Shown here piece after piece: positions 9,071-17,799 of a DNA stretch of 64,000 bases. The stretch spans positions 1,468,501 through 1,532,500 of the forward strand of contig CP002098.1 of NCBI GenBank assembly GCA_000145985.1. Reading direction: 5' to 3'. Positions within the stretch are counted from its first letter, which is position 1, and each line of letters starts with the position of its first letter. Below the pieces are notes generated by a model, which was given only the letters and a program-made list of their open reading frames with translations, was not told where the DNA came from and searched no databases. A program made the translations under genes and the position numbers. The DNA comes from Ignisphaera aggregans DSM 17230. GTDB taxonomy: Archaea; Thermoproteota; Thermoprotei_A; Sulfolobales; Ignisphaeraceae.

Positions 9071-9877
9071 GTGGTGTCTATGGAGAAGATGTTACTAGTA
9101 TTGACACATGATGTTGACTGGAGTAGGAGAGGCCCCTCTGAGTTACATGTGATTCAAAGGTTTGATAGATTTTCATTTGAGGATAAGCTTAGATTCTTTA
9201 CATTGAGGGAGAATCTATATGATGGTATAAGAGATATTATGGAGGTAGAGGAGAGATATGGAATCAAATCAACATTCTTCTTCAGACCATTCTACGATGA
9301 TAATACCTCTATTGAGCTTTATAGTGATATTATTTCAGAACTAGTTAGAAGGGGCTGGGAAATAGGGCTTCATGCAAATAATACAAGTTCTATTGAGTCT
9401 ATTTCTCAGGAAAAGAAAGAGATTGAGAGGATATGTGGATGTAGAGTTAGGAGTATGCGAGCTCATTATCTAAGAATAGATATTTCAACTATAGGAAAGC
9501 TTAGTGCTATAGGTTTAGAGCTTGATAGTAGTATATGTCTATCAAGAGATGGTCTATCTATAGAGAGCTCAGGATGTTTCCTAATCGATAATGTTATTGA
9601 GTTACCAATAACAATTATGGATACATATATGTTTACATATTGGAGGATTAGTCCTGATAAAGTATTTGAGGTATTGTTAACAAGTCTTAGAAAATTATAT
9701 GAATCTAGTATTAGAATAGCGACAATTTTATGGCATACAAATAGTATAAGGATGATCGGTGGTAGAGAGTATCTAAGGTTTATTGAAGATTTATTGAGAT
9801 ATGAATGGATTGAACCTATAAGGGTTATTGATATAAGGAGTCTTAGATATCTATGTACTAATAGGAATATTATCTAA
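9071..9877 (+). CDS. Polysaccharide deacetylase-like (NodB-type) hydrolase
   Basis: The 268-residue protein shows NodB-fold motifs: THDVDW near the N-terminus in place of TFDDG, FFFRPFYDD, the GLHANNT segment in the position of the metal-binding histidines, RAHYLR, and LWHTNS near the end. These enzymes remove N-acetyl groups from sugars using a divalent metal. There is no signal peptide, so the substrate is probably a cytoplasmic sugar or lipid-linked precursor. GTG codons at 9071 and 9074 or ATG at 9080 could start it; the last leaves a compact N-terminus. It is paired head to head with the ATP-grasp/HAD gene. Confidence 0.83.
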   Translation: MVSMEKMLLVLTHDVDWSRRGPSELHVIQRFDRFSFEDKLRFFTLRENLYDGIRDIMEVEERYGIKSTFFFRPFYDDNTSIELYSDIISELVRRGWEIGLHANNTSSIESISQEKKEIERICGCRVRSMRAHYLRIDISTIGKLSAIGLELDSSICLSRDGLSIESSGCFLIDNVIELPITIMDTYMFTYWRISPDKVFEVLLTSLRKLYESSIRIATILWHTNSIRMIGGREYLRFIEDLLRYEWIEPIRVIDIRSLRYLCTNRNII

Positions 9878-9882
9878 ACTCG

Positions 9883-11217
9883 CTAGAATGTCTTTATCAA
9901 ACCGCTTCTTATTGCTATATCCATATATTTTCTAGCTCTATAGATATGCTCCCTAATTTCATATTCAAGTTCATTTCTAGATAGTTTTCTTCTTGCGTAT
10001 CCAAGCTCCATTGCTTTCTCTGCAACAGCTATAGCCTCTCTAACATACATCTCTTGTTCCTCCATACTAGGTATAATTCTATCTTCACTAAGACCTGTTT
10101 CCTCAGTATACTTCGCAATTGCATATGCAGCAGCTATAAACATTTCATCAGTCATCTTCCTAGCTCTAACAGTTAGAATACCTCTAAATACAGCTGGAAA
10201 TCCAAGACTATTATTTACCTGGTTTGGAAAATCAGATCTACCTGTAGCAACAATTCTTGCACCAGCCCCCTTCACTTCCCAAGGCCATATCTCTGGGATG
10301 GGATTTGAACATGCAAATACAATTGCATCTCTATTCATCTTCGATACCCACTCCTTCTTAATGACCCCTGGACCTGGTCTAGACATGGCTATAACAACAT
10401 CAGCTCCATCCATAGCTTCAGCTATTCCACCTCTAACATTGGGACTCGTCTCTATAGCTAATTGATACTTCCATGGATTATACCTCTTGATATGCTCCAT
10501 ATCCTCTCTCTCTGGATAGATAATGCCTTTAGTATCAACAGCAATAATATTCTTAGGATTTGCACCAACAATCTTTAGATATCTATAGATAGCTATATTA
10601 GCAGCACCAGCACCTATAAGAGCTATTCTCACATCCCTAATATTTTTACCAACAATCTTCAAAGCATTAATTAGAGCTGCAATTGTTACTAAAGCAGTTC
10701 CCTGTTGATCATCATGCCATACAGGTATGTCGAGAATCTCCTGAAGTCTCTCAAGAATATAGAAACACTTAGGGCTCTCAATATCCTCAAGATTTATAGC
10801 ACCAAAGCTATATTCCAATGATTTTACTATCGATATAAATCTATCTGGATCCCTCTCATTGATTACTAGAGGAATTGCATCAACACCTCCAAGATATTTG
10901 AATAAAAGAGCTTTTCCCTCCATAACAGGTAGAGCTGCAAGAGGACCAATATTACCTAATCCCAGCACTCTTGAACCATCACTAACAACAAGAGCGGTAT
11001 TACATCTATTAGTATATTCACATGAAATATCCTCCCCCATCATAATAGCATCATATATAGCTTTACTAGTAGCTGCAACACCAGGTGTATACCAAATAGA
11101 AAAATCGTTGATATTCTCTATAGGTACCTTTGGCACAACCTCTATCTTACCCCTATAAAGCTTATGCATGGATAAAGCCTTAGCATTAAGCTTATCATCT
11201 AAAGCCATAGACATCAC
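9883..11217 (-). CDS. Malic enzyme (malate dehydrogenase, decarboxylating)
   Basis: This is a short archaeal-type malic enzyme of about 440 residues. It has IENINDFSIWYTPGVAA, the KYLGGVDAIPLVINERDPD region, the metal/malate site DIESPKCFYILE with HDDQQGTALV, the dinucleotide loop IGAGAANIA, and the C-terminal VFACSNPIPE and TGRSDFPNQVNNSLGFPAVFRG. It converts malate to pyruvate and CO2 with NAD(P)+, linking C4 acids to pyruvate. GTG, ATG and ATG starts (11217, 11214, 11208) lie close together. A TTTATAT box is seen just upstream. The gene ends 5 bases after the convergent deacetylase gene. Confidence 0.93.
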   Translation of the reverse strand: MMSMALDDKLNAKALSMHKLYRGKIEVVPKVPIENINDFSIWYTPGVAATSKAIYDAIMMGEDISCEYTNRCNTALVVSDGSRVLGLGNIGPLAALPVMEGKALLFKYLGGVDAIPLVINERDPDRFISIVKSLEYSFGAINLEDIESPKCFYILERLQEILDIPVWHDDQQGTALVTIAALINALKIVGKNIRDVRIALIGAGAANIAIYRYLKIVGANPKNIIAVDTKGIIYPEREDMEHIKRYNPWKYQLAIETSPNVRGGIAEAMDGADVVIAMSRPGPGVIKKEWVSKMNRDAIVFACSNPIPEIWPWEVKGAGARIVATGRSDFPNQVNNSLGFPAVFRGILTVRARKMTDEMFIAAAYAIAKYTEETGLSEDRIIPSMEEQEMYVREAIAVAEKAMELGYARRKLSRNELEYEIREHIYRARKYMDIAIRSGLIKTF

Positions 11218-11296
11218 ACAGCATTAATCTATGTCTAGAACTCTAGATATAAATCTACATCCTTGAATAATGGTGAGAGGTATTGAGTATATATCC

Positions 11297-11346
11297 TCAC
11301 TGCGGGGCAACATCATCTAATCAGTCTCGGAGATCACAGTCATCTA
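11297..11346 (-). ncRNA. Candidate C/D box guide RNA, about 50 nt
   Basis: This is a locally G+C-rich island in an A+T-rich gap. Read on the minus strand it has a TAGATGA box (11340-11346), a guide-sized stretch, a perfect CTGA (D', 11321-11324), then TTAGATGA again (C', 11313-11319), a second guide (TGTTGCCCCGCAG) and GTGA in the D position (11297-11300). Archaeal C/D RNAs have RUGAUGA and CUGA boxes in this order and about this length. Here both C boxes and the terminal D box each deviate by about one base from the core, so the call is tentative. No rRNA or tRNA target could be tested. Confidence 0.3.
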
Positions 11347-11431
11347 AAACATTAATTATGTGTAGAAGATATTAAGTTTAGATGTACTTAAATTCAAAAG
11401 CTATATATGAAGATAATGTAATATAGCGTCT

Positions 11432-12376
11432 ATGGCGATACATATGAATAATCATAAAATCTTTAGAATGTTGTTGACTATATCCATAGCAGTTCTATTG
11501 CTATACATTGTCTCTATATACATGATGCTAAAGGCTTCTAATAACTCTAATAGCTATACAAATATCGATGTCTATATAGATAGCTATGGAATTATGCATG
11601 TATCTATGGAGATAAAACCAATTGCTACTGGTATGACAACTATCCATCTTCCAATACCTCCAGTTATAGCATCAATAGATGTTGCTGTTGATGGTAGAAC
11701 TATACCATTTATCATATGTGATAATGAGAGCTACATATGTGTACCTATAGAGGAGGGCATATCCATAATTAAAATAAACTATATTGCCAATACCTCATTA
11801 TCACAAGGAATCTTCGAAGTTATTGTCAAACCATATACAAATGTTTCTCTCACCATAGCCCCAAATATAATTCTATTGGGTATCCCAACAAACATATTTA
11901 AAGGGCCAGAGATAAACAATGGGAATATGACTATAGTATTCCTTGTTACAGAGCCCTACACAATTAGATACATGGTTAGGAGCTCTATAGAGATACCATC
12001 TACATCTACTACCTTCACTACATCTATACCTCAATATGGTGAAGCTCCAAAGACATCAACGACATCTCTAGATATTCACAGCATTATTATAGTTATAGCT
12101 GTTGTTATCGCCATAGCTATAATAATGCTCTACATCTTTATCAGAAGAAGACATGTCCATGGCGAAGAATCTGAAGTGCTTGGGGATATTGATACAATGA
12201 TTATAAAGAGTCTTGAGAAAAAGGGTGGTTCTGCTTTTCAGAGTGAGTTACAGAGGGCTATCCCAATACCAAAAACAACTCTTTGGAGGCATATCAAAAA
12301 ACTTGAGAGGATGGGTATAGTTAGAATTGAGAAGGTGGGTAATCAGAACAGAGTTGTTTTGGTTAAGAGGCGCTAA
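11432..12376 (+). CDS. Membrane-tethered winged-helix regulator with outer sensor domain
   Basis: The 314-residue protein has an N-terminal membrane helix (about residues 9-31), an extracytoplasmic beta-rich domain (about 45-185), a Ser/Thr-rich stalk (about 185-212), a second membrane helix (about 216-238), an Arg/His-rich stop (FIRRRHVHGEE) and a cytoplasmic winged helix (about 247-314: DIDTMIIKSLEKKGG, ELQRAIPIPKTTLWRHIKKL, ERMGIVRIEKVGNQNRVVL). This layout suits a one-component regulator that senses something outside and binds DNA inside. The outer domain resembles the one in the protein at 14344-15246, two genes downstream. The start is GTG/ATG-proximal, with ATG at 11444 as an alternative. 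Confidence 0.85.
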   Translation: MAIHMNNHKIFRMLLTISIAVLLLYIVSIYMMLKASNNSNSYTNIDVYIDSYGIMHVSMEIKPIATGMTTIHLPIPPVIASIDVAVDGRTIPFIICDNESYICVPIEEGISIIKINYIANTSLSQGIFEVIVKPYTNVSLTIAPNIILLGIPTNIFKGPEINNGNMTIVFLVTEPYTIRYMVRSSIEIPSTSTTFTTSIPQYGEAPKTSTTSLDIHSIIIVIAVVIAIAIIMLYIFIRRRHVHGEESEVLGDIDTMIIKSLEKKGGSAFQSELQRAIPIPKTTLWRHIKKLERMGIVRIEKVGNQNRVVLVKRR

Positions 12377-12460
12377 CTTGATTTATCTTCTATTCAAAGT
12401 ATATGAAACACTAGTTTCACGGTGTACTATATAAGGCTATACAACCTATCTTATACTTAG

Positions 12461-14278
12461 GTGGGTAGACTCATGAAAAATAACACAAGTCTGAGTATGA
12501 GAGGTGTAATGGGGTTTGCAACAATATTGGTGATAGTTATAGGAATACTTAGTGCTATAACCCTTCCAATAACATTGTATGTAAAAACAGTTGCGGAAGA
12601 GACAAGCACAACAACTACCACAACCAATACAGAGAACAGAGGTGTTCTAGTAGCACAGCTAATGCTTATAAGAAACATGCTATCTAGGATGCTGAACATC
12701 AATATATCTACAGAGCTTAGACAAGCAATAGAGAACTTCTTAACCAAAACACAGAATGTTTCAGCCTCTCTACCAGTAGATCAGCTAAAGGCATATATAG
12801 ATGAGGGACACAACCTATTGGGGCAGGTAGCTTCAGAGATTAGGAATATGTATAGCTATAGACATGAGGTTGAGGAGCGATATGTACAGCAACTCAGGTT
12901 GATGCTTGAGAATAGGATTAGGCAATGTGCAAGACTATACAATGTTTCTGAAGAGTATATAGACAAGATATTAATGAATATGTCAAGTGCTAAGAATGTA
13001 AAAGATTTTGCAAAAGCCTTAGCAGAGATGAATAAGATTGTTGCTATGTATAGATATAGAGCATTTGGAGATAAGCTTGTTGAGATAAATATAAAGGGTA
13101 TTGAGAGAAATGTCAAGGGACTTGATAAAGCATATAAAGAGCTTTCAAAAGCTGAGGAAATTCTCAATAAAACTATTGAAAAGCTTAGAGATGTAAACGT
13201 CTCTCAAGTAGCTGTTGAAAATCTTGAGGAGGCTATTGAGAAGATATCCCTTGCCAAGGAGTTGATAAGAAATACTACAAAGGTAATCGAGGAAGAGGGT
13301 ATAGATATTAAGAAGGCTCTCAATAAGAGTCTAGAGAAACTTGCGTCAAGGGTTAACGATACAATTGAGGAGCTTAGAGAAGAGCTCAAGGAGATGCTGG
13401 ATAACGCTATAAAGATTAATGATACAAGGCTTATGGAAGACATTACCCAGCTTCTCCAGAAGCTAGACAACCTAAGTAGAATGATTGTAACAAATAATGT
13501 ATCTATATATCAGGCTCTCAGCATATTGGCAAAGATAAAAGTTGAGGCTAAAGCTATTGAGAAAATGCTTGAGTTTAGCGTTAGAGTAATGCCTGCTGTT
13601 GATAAGGCATATAGTGTAGCTCTAGAGAGAGCTGAGAAGCTTCTAAATGAAACAAAAGAGATGGTGGAGTTTATAGAGAATAAGAGTATTGTATGTATAC
13701 AAACAGTCTCTCCACCACCTCCAATAGTATGTAGATATAACATCACAATGGTTCTAGAGAAGGCTAGAAAGGACATAGAAATAGCTGAGAAGCTTATAGA
13801 GAATGCAACTAAGCTCTATGAAGAAGGTAAAAAGGTTGAAGCGTTACTGACTCTAAACAGAGCTAATGCTATATTGAGTATGGTTAGAGCACAGCTAATG
13901 CCTATATACATGTTGTTAAAGATGAGTGAACATAGAGAAATAAAAGTTCCAACAATAACACCTCCAAAACCTGGGAACATTACTAGTGGGAAAGATATTG
14001 AGAAAAGGTTGGAGGATCTTGAAAAGAGGCTGAATGAAACTATAGAAAAGCTGAACAATTTGAGCAACAAGCTTCAGAGAACTGGTGAAAGATCTAAAGC
14101 ATTAATGTATATAGTTAGTGGGCTAAGAATTAAGGTAGCAGAGGTACAGAAGCTTATAGAGAATTCCAAGAGATATCTGTCTATGGGTAACGAGGATCTG
14201 GCATTGATAGGTATTGCTAATGCTGAATCACTATTGAGTAGCATAGAAGAGACGCTAAACAATATAGAAGAGTCATAG
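12461..14278 (+). CDS. Membrane-anchored coiled-coil surface protein, 605 aa
   Basis: An N-terminal membrane helix (about residues 14-40) is followed by a Thr-rich linker (SSTTTTTT-like, about 46-56) and then some 500 residues of charged helix with heptad spacing. Examples are LRDVNVSQVAVENLEEAIEK, LEKRLEDLEKRLNETIEKL (written in part) and many NxS/T sites. A Pro-rich break with two cysteines (CIQTVSPPPPIVC, about 409-421) splits the coil, and the cysteines could form a disulfide outside the cell. No C-terminal membrane helix is seen. It sits between two genes with related outer domains, so a structural or signalling partner role is likely. I recognise no named family. Confidence 0.85.
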   Translation: MGRLMKNNTSLSMRGVMGFATILVIVIGILSAITLPITLYVKTVAEETSTTTTTTNTENRGVLVAQLMLIRNMLSRMLNINISTELRQAIENFLTKTQNVSASLPVDQLKAYIDEGHNLLGQVASEIRNMYSYRHEVEERYVQQLRLMLENRIRQCARLYNVSEEYIDKILMNMSSAKNVKDFAKALAEMNKIVAMYRYRAFGDKLVEINIKGIERNVKGLDKAYKELSKAEEILNKTIEKLRDVNVSQVAVENLEEAIEKISLAKELIRNTTKVIEEEGIDIKKALNKSLEKLASRVNDTIEELREELKEMLDNAIKINDTRLMEDITQLLQKLDNLSRMIVTNNVSIYQALSILAKIKVEAKAIEKMLEFSVRVMPAVDKAYSVALERAEKLLNETKEMVEFIENKSIVCIQTVSPPPPIVCRYNITMVLEKARKDIEIAEKLIENATKLYEEGKKVEALLTLNRANAILSMVRAQLMPIYMLLKMSEHREIKVPTITPPKPGNITSGKDIEKRLEDLEKRLNETIEKLNNLSNKLQRTGERSKALMYIVSGLRIKVAEVQKLIENSKRYLSMGNEDLALIGIANAESLLSSIEETLNNIEES

Positions 14279-14343
14279 GTGTATCCTATACACAACTACA
14301 TATTTTAATCTTTTTAACTTGTTATAGTCAAATCAAATAAAAT

Positions 14344-15246
14344 ATGTGTTACCTAGGGTTGAACCACATGGATAGATTGAGGAGTATAGATGTAGTAATC
14401 TATCTATCCTTAGCATTGTTGATACAAATACTATCTGTATATATAAACAATGTATTGGTTTTTGGATCCGGTGTATCAGACATAGATGTGTTTATAAATA
14501 GCTATGGGGTTGCCAACGCCGTCCTACAAATAGATCTAGATATGGGGCTTAACAATATAACACTTCCTGTAGCACCAATAGAAGAATCTATAAGTATTAG
14601 TTGCAGTGGTCATGAACTTCCATTTGTATATGAGAATGGGGTGCTATACATCGTATCAGATAGATCATGTAGTGCTATGATAAGCTATATTGCAGATGTA
14701 TCGTATAGTAACAATACATTCACTCTAGATATAGCTACACCATATAAAGTTGTTCTCACCATACCGAGAAACATATTGCTAATATCTATGCCAAACAATA
14801 TAGTGTCTATAGATGAGAGAGATAATAATACTATAATAACATTCCTAGGCCCTTCAACAATAATATACACAATTCTACCTACTACAACAACCCCTATATC
14901 AATCCCCATAGACACACAGACACAGATTTCCACATCAGTACAAATATCTTCATCAACCATACCCACAACATCTACATCTACCATCGAGACCCATACAACC
15001 CAGGTAGTAACAACATCTCTAGTTATAACTACTATGCTAACAACATCTGTTAGCCAAAGTGTGTCCTCTCCACAAATATCTATTCAATCAACATCTGTAT
15101 CACCAACAACTTCGACAACGATGCAGGGAGCAACCACAACAGCAACACAATCTCCATCTCTATTGTATCAATATCTAGTACCTCTAGTGATAATCATAGT
15201 TATTGCTGTTGTGGCTATAGCGGTAGTGTTTATCTTGAGGAAATAA
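14344..15246 (+). CDS. Outer-domain paralogue of the tethered regulator, without DNA-binding part
   Basis: The 300-residue product has an N-terminal helix (about residues 13-33), an outer domain aligning by eye with that of the gene at 11432-12376 (shared IDV.I.SYG, ..ITLP..P and the Y.ADVS...FTLD/PY segment), a long Ser/Thr-rich stalk (about 180-272) that is probably glycosylated, and a C-terminal helix ending in LRK. It ends right after the membrane, where the paralogue carries a winged helix. It may be a co-receptor, decoy or sensor partner. An in-frame ATG at 14371 could be the true start. The end overlaps the convergent Nre gene. Confidence 0.82.
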   Translation: MCYLGLNHMDRLRSIDVVIYLSLALLIQILSVYINNVLVFGSGVSDIDVFINSYGVANAVLQIDLDMGLNNITLPVAPIEESISISCSGHELPFVYENGVLYIVSDRSCSAMISYIADVSYSNNTFTLDIATPYKVVLTIPRNILLISMPNNIVSIDERDNNTIITFLGPSTIIYTILPTTTTPISIPIDTQTQISTSVQISSSTIPTTSTSTIETHTTQVVTTSLVITTMLTTSVSQSVSSPQISIQSTSVSPTTSTTMQGATTTATQSPSLLYQYLVPLVIIIVIAVVAIAVVFILRK

Positions 15247-16480
15247 ATTGGTCAATCCTTCTCTCTTTCAACATTTTTCTAATTATATATGATTTTTCTG
15301 CCCATGTCCTTGAACCTACGACACTATATCTATCTAAGATATTTAGTGCCTCCCTAATTGTTTCTACAACAAATGGCTTATCTCTATACATCTCCCTAAG
15401 CTGTTCTCTCACAAACCACACACCTATAGGTATATCGAAACCAGGGTAGATCTCTCTCAAAACAACAGCTGTAGCCTTCCTACCTATTCTCTCAAGATAT
15501 TCAGCTGTTGCTAGCCTAGCTGCATAGTAGCATCCACCTATAGCTGCATAGTCCCTTCTATTAGCTGTATAAAGCTCGTAGTCACCCTCAATAACAACTG
15601 TATCTCCATACATATTCCATGTTGATCTCGGGAACCATGCCTCCATCCACTCAAAGCTCCATTCACCGGGTATTAGTATCGATACAAATAGGTTTTTGTG
15701 TATAGATCTGACAAACACATATATCTTGTCTATCTCTTGGTAATACTTAATCCTATTCTCTATCAAAAACTTTGAGATAGTGTCGTCAACAGCTGTTATA
15801 GACCATCTTGTGGGTACAAGTCTCCTATTCTCCTTCCTCCCAAGAGCACCAACACTAAGGAGACGCTGAATGACGGTAACAGGTGTATTGCTTCTATATA
15901 GCTCTACTATAGCTATAGATGCTTTTGCATCTGCATCACTATAGAATTTCTCTATAACCCTAGAACTAGCTCCAGATCCCACAACCCTAAACTCCTTCAA
16001 TGGAGCTCTAGGTCCTATGGGAGGCTCAAACTCGCTTAGATTAAAACCCTTTGGGGGTTTCTCCAAATGCATCTCGATATCCACAGGCTTTAGGCTTAGG
16101 ACGACTTCGTGTATAGAACTAACAAATCTATTCTCAATATCTCTAACCATAACACGTGTTCTACCCAGGATAAGGCTCATCCTCATATCAATGATATCTT
16201 CAAGTGGTAAAGAACTCCATTGTTCGGGGAGATCATATATAGATGTATCACCAGATATGGGGGGTGTGAGAGGACCTATATATACATATGGATAACCAAT
16301 TCTACCGACGAATACCGAGGGTGGAGATGAACCTAGGAGTTCAGTAGAACTTCTCATCTCAATAGCTTTACTCCATAGACGAGTTCTAGTAATAATTGGG
16401 CAGTATGCTTTTCCACACAGATATCTAGCTCCTCTACACAATAAGCATAGCTTTGGATCTATATTGCTATCCTTCCCCAA
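15230..16480 (-). CDS. nreA: Archaeal Nre family DNA repair protein
   Basis: The N-terminus has the family zinc motif C-x2-C-x4-LCG-x4-CP (about residues 13-28: CLLCRGARYLCGKAYCP). It is followed by the conserved SSTELLGSSPPSVFVGRIGYPYVYIGPL and DLPEQW segments and the C-terminal block of the family (ALGRKENRRLVPTRWSITAVDD, GGCYYAARLATAEYLE). Nre proteins are found throughout archaea and act in repair of alkylation damage with PCNA. The C-terminus reads RRIDQFISSR, which could be a degenerate PCNA-interacting motif, though the standard QxxLxxFF is not present. The length (416 aa) is typical. It converges on the surface protein gene with a 17-base overlap. Confidence 0.88.
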   Translation of the reverse strand: MGKDSNIDPKLCLLCRGARYLCGKAYCPIITRTRLWSKAIEMRSSTELLGSSPPSVFVGRIGYPYVYIGPLTPPISGDTSIYDLPEQWSSLPLEDIIDMRMSLILGRTRVMVRDIENRFVSSIHEVVLSLKPVDIEMHLEKPPKGFNLSEFEPPIGPRAPLKEFRVVGSGASSRVIEKFYSDADAKASIAIVELYRSNTPVTVIQRLLSVGALGRKENRRLVPTRWSITAVDDTISKFLIENRIKYYQEIDKIYVFVRSIHKNLFVSILIPGEWSFEWMEAWFPRSTWNMYGDTVVIEGDYELYTANRRDYAAIGGCYYAARLATAEYLERIGRKATAVVLREIYPGFDIPIGVWFVREQLREMYRDKPFVVETIREALNILDRYSVVGSRTWAEKSYIIRKMLKERRIDQFISSR

Positions 16481-16538
16481 GTTTTAACCCTATAGAAATA
16501 CTTTTCTTCTAGAAGATATTAACACTTCCCTTCTAGAA

Positions 16539-16916
16539 TTAATCGTGTGGTAGTGGAATATAGCGTGTTGTACAACTACATAGAAGCTTTTTATGTAATT
16601 CCGTTACACGTTCAGAATCTCCATAGACAATAACTGTCAGGATACATTCACCTGCTATATGGTGATGAGAATGACTTACTATTATATCTCTATAATCCTC
16701 AAATACCTCATCTATCTTAGGCTCTCCACCCTTATTACGAACAATGAATATACCTCTACATATATGTTTCTTTGTAAAATGTTTGTATTCTTCGATATAG
16801 CTTCTAATAGCTTCTTCAACAAGACGAGATCTATCTAAGCCAAAGTTTTTCGCTATTTCATCTAGTGCCATAGCTATATCGCTATTAATAGATATGCCAA
16901 ATCTCCTCTTAGCCAA
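16539..16916 (-). CDS. nikR: NikR-type ribbon-helix-helix metal regulator
   Basis: The 125-residue protein has an N-terminal ribbon-helix-helix (RRFGISINSDIAMALDEIAK...DRSRLVEEAIRSYIEEY) and a C-terminal ACT-like metal-sensing domain. Histidines and cysteine in IIVSHSHHHIAGEC (residues 78-91) align with three NikR nickel ligands. The position of the fourth, His76 of E. coli NikR, appears to hold an acidic residue here (Glu73), so metal choice may differ. It overlaps the ABC permease gene by 8 bases and is the last gene of the transporter operon. It most likely represses that operon through the palindromes at 18803-18843. Confidence 0.85.
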   Translation of the reverse strand: MAKRRFGISINSDIAMALDEIAKNFGLDRSRLVEEAIRSYIEEYKHFTKKHICRGIFIVRNKGGEPKIDEVFEDYRDIIVSHSHHHIAGECILTVIVYGDSERVTELHKKLLCSCTTRYIPLPHD

Positions 16917-17799
16917 AGACCTTCAACCTCTTTAGTATATATACTAGGAGATATATAAACAGTACTATAATCCCTATAGCACCTGAGGGAGCTAGATTCA
17001 TATCTATAGATATCTTCAGCCCCAATAAACTCGATAATAGAGCTATAAAGATACTTATTATGAGGACCATATAGGAGCTTTCAGATATAGTCATAGCGAT
17101 TTGAGCTGGTAGGAGTATTAATACATGTTCTAATACAAATCCAACAATCTTTAATAGTGCTACTGATGCAATAGCTACAATGGTATACAGAGCATAGCTA
17201 TAGATCCAAGGCCTGCTCAACCCTATCTTTACATACTCTCTATCTATACCCATATACACATTAACACTATATGTAGCTATAGCAATAAGCATAGCTATTA
17301 TACATACAGCTCCAAGGAGATAAACATCATTCCATGTTGATAGCAGAGGATCTCCTAAGATAATACTCCATAGATTATAGCTAACACTATATCTTGTCAA
17401 AACATGGTATAGAGCTATAACACTACCAGAAGATGATAGTGCAACCATGGCTGAAGTAGCTATATCTGGATCAACACCCTTCTCTATGGCATAACCAACA
17501 ATATATATTAGAATCATAGAGATGATTATAGACCATATAAATTCGTTAAAAATCCCAATGCTTCTACTAAGAACTATTGATATAGCAATAGCAAATAATG
17601 CTGTATGGGGACCCTCTGTTGCAAGGAAGTAGAATCTTCTTGCTGCAATCAATGGGCTTAGAACACCATAGATAGTAGCAGAGAGAATAAATATTAATAG
17701 CCATACAATAGGTGTTGTAAAAACCATATATATTGTAAGTATTAGTAGGATAGAGAAGAGGAGTAATAGGATATATCTATTATTCACATTCTCACCCAT
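16909..17799 (-). CDS. ABC-3 family metal transporter permease (ZnuB-like)
   Basis: The 296-residue product has eight to nine hydrophobic segments with the family's AARRFYFLATEGPHTALFAIAIS segment near residues 52-74 and the LLILLPAQIAMTIS-type stretch (about 228-240) seen in ZnuB/MntB permeases. It forms the membrane channel for Zn, Mn, Fe or Ni with the ATPase and binding protein encoded next to it. It overlaps the binding protein gene upstream by 16 bases and the regulator gene downstream by 8, so the three are translated from one message. Confidence 0.9.
   Translation of the reverse strand: MGENVNNRYILLLLFSILLILTIYMVFTTPIVWLLIFILSATIYGVLSPLIAARRFYFLATEGPHTALFAIAISIVLSRSIGIFNEFIWSIIISMILIYIVGYAIEKGVDPDIATSAMVALSSSGSVIALYHVLTRYSVSYNLWSIILGDPLLSTWNDVYLLGAVCIIAMLIAIATYSVNVYMGIDREYVKIGLSRPWIYSYALYTIVAIASVALLKIVGFVLEHVLILLPAQIAMTISESSYMVLIISIFIALLSSLLGLKISIDMNLAPSGAIGIIVLFIYLLVYILKRLKVFG

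Noticed and set aside
11218-11431. tRNA gene in the G+C-rich gap
   Set aside because: No cloverleaf with a T-loop (GGTTCAAATC-like) or paired acceptor ends could be formed; the C/D box reading fits better.
12856-14295. Minus-strand open frames opposite the coiled-coil gene
   Set aside because: Regular heptad-coding DNA leaves the opposite strand free of stops. The Ser/Leu-rich products are typical antisense shadows.
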